Origin: Stutzerimonas stutzeri
GTDB taxonomy: Bacteria; Pseudomonadota; Gammaproteobacteria; Pseudomonadales; Pseudomonadaceae
NCBI GenBank assembly: GCA_002387205.1
Contig: DGLA01000009.1
Span: 62,001 to 126,000, forward strand
Reading direction: 5' to 3'
Length of the DNA stretch: 64,000 nucleotides
Shown: piece by piece, positions 59,620 to 64,000 of the stretch
Layout: each line of letters starts with the position of its first letter
How positions within the stretch are numbered: the first letter of the stretch is position 1
Translations under genes and position numbers: made by a program
Notes under the pieces: generated by a model
What the model was told of the DNA's origin: nothing
Databases searched by the model: none
The model's input: the letters and a program-made list of their open reading frames with translations, nothing else

Positions 59620-61458
59620 ATGCTCTCGCTGTTCCAGCGCAAAAGGGTGCCACCCACCTCCGGCACGCCGCCCACCTCCGCCATCGAAACTCCGAAAGGG
59701 TCGATGCGGCCGGAGTCGGCCGCATCGCTGCTGGCCACGCCGCGCCGGCAGAAACTGCTGGAACACATCTGGCAACGCACATCGCTCTCGCGCCGGCAGT
59801 TCGCCGCGCTCTACCTCGCCCCACTGGAGCGCTACGCCGAGCTGGTCCAGCAGTTCCCGGCCTCCGAGAACCACCACCACGCCTATCCGGGCGGCATGCT
59901 GGACCACGGCCTGGAGATCGTCGCCTATGCGCTGAAATTGCGGCAGTCATACCTGCTGCCTGCGGGCGTCACGCCGGAGGCACAGGCGGCCCAGGCCGAA
60001 GCCTGGACCGCAGGCACGGCCTACGCGGCCCTGCTGCACGACATCGGCAAGATTGCGGTCGATCTGCACGTCGAGCATGCCGACGGCAGCGTCTGGCATC
60101 CCTGGCACGGCCCGCTGCGAAAGCCCTACCGCTTCCGTTACCGAAAGGAGCGCGAGTACCGCCTGCATTGCGCCGCCACCGGGCTGCTCTACGCGCGCCT
60201 TCTCGATCGGGACATCTTCGACTGGCTCAGCGGCTATCCCGACCTCTGGGCCGCGCTGCTGTACGTGCTGGCCGGCCAGTACGAGCACGCCGGCACGCTC
60301 GGCGAGCTGGTCGTGCAGGCCGACCAGGCATCGGTCGCCCAAGAACTCGGCGGCGATCCCAGCAAGGCGCTGGCGGCGCCCAAGCATGCGCTGCAACGCA
60401 AATTGCTCGACGGCTTGCGCTACCTGCTCAAGGAAGAATTCAAGTTGAACCAGGCCGGCCCGGCGGACGGTTGGCTGACCCAAGACGCCCTGTGGCTGGT
60501 GAGCAAGACCGTCTCCGACAAGCTGCGCGCACATCTGCTGTCGCAGGGCATCGACGGCATCCCGGCGAGCAACACGGCGGTGTTCAACGTGCTGCAGGAT
60601 CACGGCATCGTGCAACCGACGCCGGATGGCAAGGCGATCTGGAAGGCTGCCGTCACCAGCGACGCCGGCTGGTCGCACGCCTTTACCTTCCTGAAACTCT
60701 CGCCGGCGATGATCTGGGATGCCGTCGACCGGCCGGCGCCGTTCGCAGGCCGTGTGCAGGTCGAAGAGGAACAGGCGGAGCCGCCGCCGCTGGCGCCGGC
60801 GGTGGCCGATGGGCCGCGCGTGGAAGGCACCGAAGCTGCACCCGCGAGCACGGCGCCGATCGCATCCGCAGCCACGGACATCGGCGTGGCCGCGCTGCTC
60901 GACCTGCTGGGCGACACTGCTCCATCCACAGCGCCGGAGATCGCCGAGGCCGAGCCGGCCCCTTCGACCGTGCCCCCGCCGCAGATGAGCCTCGCGCCTT
61001 CCCAGGATCGCGCGGAGCCCTCCGGGGCGCACTTCATGGCCTGGCTGAGTCAGAGCATCCAGACGCGCAAGCTCATCATCAACGACGCCAAGGCCCTGGT
61101 GCATACCGTCGCCGGTACGACCTATCTCGTCAGCCCCGGCGTGTTCCAGCGCTACGCGCAGGAGTACCTTCAAGTCGCCGCGCTGGCCAAGCAGGAGAAG
61201 CTGGAGGGGTGGCAGTGGGTACAGAAGCGCTTCGAGAAGCTGGGACAGCACCGCAAGCAGCCGAGCGGGCTGAACATCTGGACCTGCGAAGTCACGGGGC
61301 CGCGCAAGTCGCGCCGGCTGCACGGCTATCTGCTCGCCAGCCCGGAGGCGCTGTTCCGGGAGACGCCGCCAGACAACCCATACCTGCGGCTCCTCAACGA
61401 GGCCGCAAAGCGCGAAGATTCAGCCCTTGGGGGCAAGGACAACGACGATCAAGGGTAG
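59620..61458 (+). CDS. traI: MobH-family relaxase TraI (TraI_2 / DUF1528)
   Basis: This 612-aa relaxase nicks oriT and leads the strand into the recipient. The N-terminal TraI_2 domain has ENHHHAYPGGMLDHGLE at 83-99 and the HD motif LLHDIGK at 138-144, the metal site of the MOBH class. A proline/alanine/glutamate-rich linker (about 370-460) is followed by the DUF1528 C-terminal domain (HFMAWLSQSIQTRKLIIND..., VFQRYAQEYL). The length is typical for ICEclc-type elements. Confidence 0.93.
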   Translation: MLSLFQRKRVPPTSGTPPTSAIETPKGSMRPESAASLLATPRRQKLLEHIWQRTSLSRRQFAALYLAPLERYAELVQQFPASENHHHAYPGGMLDHGLEIVAYALKLRQSYLLPAGVTPEAQAAQAEAWTAGTAYAALLHDIGKIAVDLHVEHADGSVWHPWHGPLRKPYRFRYRKEREYRLHCAATGLLYARLLDRDIFDWLSGYPDLWAALLYVLAGQYEHAGTLGELVVQADQASVAQELGGDPSKALAAPKHALQRKLLDGLRYLLKEEFKLNQAGPADGWLTQDALWLVSKTVSDKLRAHLLSQGIDGIPASNTAVFNVLQDHGIVQPTPDGKAIWKAAVTSDAGWSHAFTFLKLSPAMIWDAVDRPAPFAGRVQVEEEQAEPPPLAPAVADGPRVEGTEAAPASTAPIASAATDIGVAALLDLLGDTAPSTAPEIAEAEPAPSTVPPPQMSLAPSQDRAEPSGAHFMAWLSQSIQTRKLIINDAKALVHTVAGTTYLVSPGVFQRYAQEYLQVAALAKQEKLEGWQWVQKRFEKLGQHRKQPSGLNIWTCEVTGPRKSRRLHGYLLASPEALFRETPPDNPYLRLLNEAAKREDSALGGKDNDDQG

Positions 61459-61484
61459 CCGTGCGGCCGCTGCGCAGGCCGGCT

Positions 61485-61784
61485 TCAATCCGCGGATGGG
61501 GCCGACTCTGCCAGCTTGGCTTCGGTCAGAGTCATCAAGTGGGCGGAACTGCATTTCAGCGCACGGGCGATCTTGAGGATGAGGGGGAGCGTGGGGACAT
61601 GCTCGCCGCGCTCGATCTTGCCCATGTGAGACCGCTCGATGCCGGCCATGTGAGCCAGCGTTTCCTGAGCGATACCCTGGTTGGTTCTCTCTTCCCGCAC
61701 GGCAGCCCCAAACGCGATGGCTGGTTCCGCTTCGTAGGTAGTGGTGCCGGTGGGGCGGCCCCTTTGGATCGAACGCTTTGGCAT
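61485..61784 (-). CDS. XRE-family transcriptional regulator
   Basis: This 99-aa protein has a helix-turn-helix of the Cro/CI type (FGAAVREERTNQGIAQETLAHMAGIERSHMGKIERGEHVPTLPLILKIARAL, residues about 25-78). The ATG at 61784 was chosen over a TTG two codons upstream. It lies convergent with the relaxase gene and divergent from the LysR-like gene. A regulator in this place could control ICE transfer or excision. Confidence 0.9.
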   Translation of the reverse strand: MPKRSIQRGRPTGTTTYEAEPAIAFGAAVREERTNQGIAQETLAHMAGIERSHMGKIERGEHVPTLPLILKIARALKCSSAHLMTLTEAKLAESAPSAD

Positions 61785-61890
61785 TGCCAAGAGCGTCGAA
61801 CACAGTCACGATTTAAACCACGTTAAACTTAACTCATTCAACGGCTTCGAGATCAGTTGCCACGAGTTCACCGCCTGGGGGGAGCTGGAC

Positions 61891-62517
61891 GTGGAATCGA
61901 GTGACATCACCGCCGAAATTCGCATGGCCGTCCTCGGCGAATGGGTGCCTCCCCAGCTCGCCGACGTGCTCGCCCTGCAGCGTGCCGAAGAGCCGGAGAC
62001 TCATGCCGTCCTGGCCGGATGGACAGATCCCGTTCGAGGCGCGGAGCTGCCGGGCGACGGCTTCGATTTCGCCTTGTCTGCGGTTGCCCGGCAGTGGCTT
62101 GGCTGGGTATGCGAGCCGCTGTGGCATGACACGCTGGCGGTCGCCGTGGCCAAGCGCTCCCACCTGCTGGCCTACCGTGAAGTGCCGTGCGAGGAAGTGC
62201 TCAAGCAGCCCTTGATCTGCTCGCAGTCCACGGCCGATGAACCATGGCGCATGACCGTGCAGCGCGTGTTCGAGAACGCGCTGCAGGAGCGGGAGCAAAC
62301 GGTGGAGACATTCGATGTGGCGATGACGCTGGTTGCCGCCGGGTACGGGATCGCCATTGCGCCTGCCGCGAGACTGGCGAGCTACCTACGCCGAGGCATC
62401 GCCGTGCGGCCGCTGGCCGGCGCACCAACGATCGTGATGGCTTACCTGCTGCGCCGCAACGCTTCCTTGTCGGACACCCAGGCAAGATTCGCCCGCCGCG
62501 CGCGCCTGGTGTCCTGA
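61891..62517 (+). CDS. LysR-type effector-binding domain protein lacking the HTH
   Basis: This 208-aa protein corresponds to only the periplasmic-binding-like effector domain of LysR regulators (HDTLAVAVAKRSHLLAYREVPCEEVLKQPLICSQS; AMTLVAAGYGIAIAPAARLASYLRRGIAVRPLAG). The DNA-binding winged helix is absent: the frame upstream runs over the divergent XRE gene. The GTG at 61891 follows GGGGGAG and is the best start. It may be a regulator remnant or a genuine ligand sensor that works with another DNA-binding subunit; similar genes occur next to the integrase in related ICEs. Confidence 0.7.
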   Translation: MESSDITAEIRMAVLGEWVPPQLADVLALQRAEEPETHAVLAGWTDPVRGAELPGDGFDFALSAVARQWLGWVCEPLWHDTLAVAVAKRSHLLAYREVPCEEVLKQPLICSQSTADEPWRMTVQRVFENALQEREQTVETFDVAMTLVAAGYGIAIAPAARLASYLRRGIAVRPLAGAPTIVMAYLLRRNASLSDTQARFARRARLVS

Positions 62518-62564
62518 CAGACGCGCGGGAATCGCGGTTTCGCCACGATCCCGCATTCCTGCTG

Positions 62565-64000
62565 CTAGGCGACCCCGACTCGCGGCGGGGTCCATTCGCT
62601 TTCCTTCACGGCTGTGCTCACTGCCATGACGAGCTTGTCGAGATTGCTGGCCGTCACGCCCTCCAGTGCCGAACGCCCCCGCAGCATCGAGCGCGGTTGC
62701 AGCAGTGCATGGTAGATCTGCCAAGGGTCCGCACCCCTGGTCAGCTTCAGGACGGACTGGATCAGCTCGTGCTTGAGTGGGTCGAGGTGCCAGTCCGGCA
62801 CCCGCTGGCCGCGATTGCCTACGTTCAACGCCAGCAAGTTGCCCGCCTTGATCTCGTAGCTGATCCACCTGCGGGATTTGCCCGCCATCTTGGCAAACGC
62901 CGCGACGGGAAGGTTGTGCGGCGCTTCGAAGACATCGAACAGCTCCATCCTCTCGCGCTGAATGTCCGAAGGCACCAGCGGCGCGGCCGATCGAGGGGGC
63001 GGAACCGCCGGTAGCCGATGTGCGGCGGCAGAAACCAACGGCATGGCGTCACCCGGCTTCGTCACGAGCAGGATTGGCGAAGCGGCAACCGGCGTGGAGG
63101 GTGCGCTTGCGGTTTGCTCATTCGGGAACGCGGGCACGCCTTCCAGATGCACGGTGAGCGGCATGCTGGCCGCCTCGACCTGGTTCTGCTCGAAGAGGTC
63201 GAGCCGATCGGCCCAGTCCTGCATCATGCGGCGACGCTGCTCCACGTACTCGGCATGGTTGTAGGTCGCGCTGACCTTGTTGGGATCGACATGCGAGAGC
63301 TGTGCATCCACCCAGACCTTCGGGTAGCCGATCTCGTTGAGCGCAGTGGACATCGTGCCGCGGATGCCGTGTCCGGTCAGGCGTTCCTGATAGCCCATGC
63401 GCTTGAGGGCACCATTGAGCGTGTTCTCGCTGATGCGCTTCTTCAAGTCGCTGTCGTGCCGGAACAGGTAGCGCTGGGCCGGCTTGAACTCATCAAGCAG
63501 GTGCCGGACGATCTCCATGGCCTGAATCGACAAAGGCACGATGTAGGGCGGGATGTCCTTCGGCTGCTGCCGCTTCTTGCGCATATCCAACTGGAGTTGC
63601 TTCACGACGTCGGGCGGGATGATCCACAACCCACGGTCCAGATCGAATTGATCCGGCATCGCCTGTCGCAGCTCGCCGGTTCGCACGCCGGTCAGCAGCA
63701 ACAGCCGCAGCCCGAGCTGGGTCTGCCGCCTGCCGCGATAGCTGCGCAGCCGCTGCAACAGCTTCGGCAGCTCGGCCATGCGCAGGAACGGGTTGTGGTT
63801 GACGGGTGGCAGCGGCAGCGCCACCACATCGAGATCGGAGGCAGGGTTCTGCTCCAGGCCCGGCACGATCACCAGCGCGTAGCGGAACAGTTGGTTGAAC
63901 CACGTCCTGACTTTCTCGGCGACGGAGAGCGCCCTGCGCTTCTCGATCTTGGCAATCACGTCCAAGAGGTCGGGACGCTTGATCTCATAGACCGACCGCT
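62565..64000 (-). CDS. ICE tyrosine integrase (P4-like), 3' part, runs off the window
   Basis: The reading frame continues past base 64000, so the N-terminal arm-binding domain is missing; 477 codons plus the stop are visible. The catalytic core has all residues: R in LLTGVRTGELR, HxxR in LTGHGIRGTMS, H in AQLSHVDP, and Y in ATYNHAEY. It is followed by a C-terminal extension of about 200 residues with a proline-rich linker, a helical DNA-binding-like part (FAKMAGKSRRWISYEIKAGNLL) and a segment (WQIYHALLQPRSMLRGRSALEGV) that resembles the Xre/MbcA/ParS antitoxin tail. IntB13 of ICEclc is similarly long. The attachment site would lie to the right of the window. Confidence 0.92.
   Translation of the reverse strand, partial: RSVYEIKRPDLLDVIAKIEKRRALSVAEKVRTWFNQLFRYALVIVPGLEQNPASDLDVVALPLPPVNHNPFLRMAELPKLLQRLRSYRGRRQTQLGLRLLLLTGVRTGELRQAMPDQFDLDRGLWIIPPDVVKQLQLDMRKKRQQPKDIPPYIVPLSIQAMEIVRHLLDEFKPAQRYLFRHDSDLKKRISENTLNGALKRMGYQERLTGHGIRGTMSTALNEIGYPKVWVDAQLSHVDPNKVSATYNHAEYVEQRRRMMQDWADRLDLFEQNQVEAASMPLTVHLEGVPAFPNEQTASAPSTPVAASPILLVTKPGDAMPLVSAAAHRLPAVPPPRSAAPLVPSDIQRERMELFDVFEAPHNLPVAAFAKMAGKSRRWISYEIKAGNLLALNVGNRGQRVPDWHLDPLKHELIQSVLKLTRGADPWQIYHALLQPRSMLRGRSALEGVTASNLDKLVMAVSTAVKESEWTPPRVGVA

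Noticed and set aside
61741..61890. In-frame upstream extension of the LysR-like gene
   Set aside because: It would overlap the start of the divergent XRE gene, shows no HTH, and GTG 61891 has a good ribosome-binding site.
1..64000. tRNA, rRNA, insertion sequences and attachment sites
   Set aside because: None could be recognised by eye; the attachment site is expected beyond the right edge next to the integrase.

Overview
The window is the interior and integrase-side end of an integrative and conjugative element (ICE) of the ICEclc / PAGI-2 / PFGI-1 class. It has GC-rich DNA, tightly packed genes, the characteristic TIGR037xx transfer genes, a RAQPRD protein, a STY4534/DUF3577 protein, a MobH-type (DUF1528) relaxase and a long P4-like integrase that runs off the right edge. 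Such elements live in Pseudomonas, Xanthomonadaceae and Burkholderiales. A perfect CIRCE (HrcA operator) inside one cargo operon favours a host that has HrcA, such as a xanthomonad or beta-proteobacterium; this is inference.

Layout. 1-13251: DNA-metabolism and maintenance module (ssb end, topB, about ten small ICE-specific genes, a DNA methyltransferase, an SNF2-type helicase). Most genes there have their own leader with a strong hairpin or terminator. 13450-19399: transfer block 1 (PilL, TIGR03759, transglycosylase, TIGR03765, TraD coupling protein, TIGR03747). 19400-37414: lower-GC cargo, all on the minus strand, a type 3 BREX defence operon (HTH gene, brxF, brxC, pglXI, brxHII, pglZ, brxA). 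It carries a four-helix-bundle gene and a DUF3696 ATPase plus partner nested inside, and an unknown gene at its tail. 37415-46972: transfer block 2 (RAQPRD through the VirB4 ATPase, DsbA-like protein, RadC-like protein). 47145-52296: second cargo, a CIRCE-controlled four-gene operon encoding an MBL-fold protein, an E2-E1-JAB ubiquitin-like conjugation protein, a second MBL-fold protein and a four-TM membrane protein, closed by a terminator. 52431-57521: transfer block 3 (TIGR03757, 03756, 03755, TraG-like, DUF3742). 57745-59416: third cargo, an AbiE type IV toxin-antitoxin pair. 59620-64000: relaxase, XRE regulator, LysR-like domain protein, integrase (partial).

The ICE backbone is therefore interrupted at three places, each time by a defence or conflict cassette. 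The most interesting items are: (1) the ubiquitin-like operon with no cyclase and no recognisable UbL gene, under a textbook heat-shock operator; (2) a four-copy intergenic structured-RNA candidate with compensatory base changes; (3) the four-helix-bundle gene flanked by inverted arrays of GAC at exact 7-nt steps, inserted in the BREX operon and supplying the first codons of pglXI; (4) the unknown ATPase pair nested in BREX.
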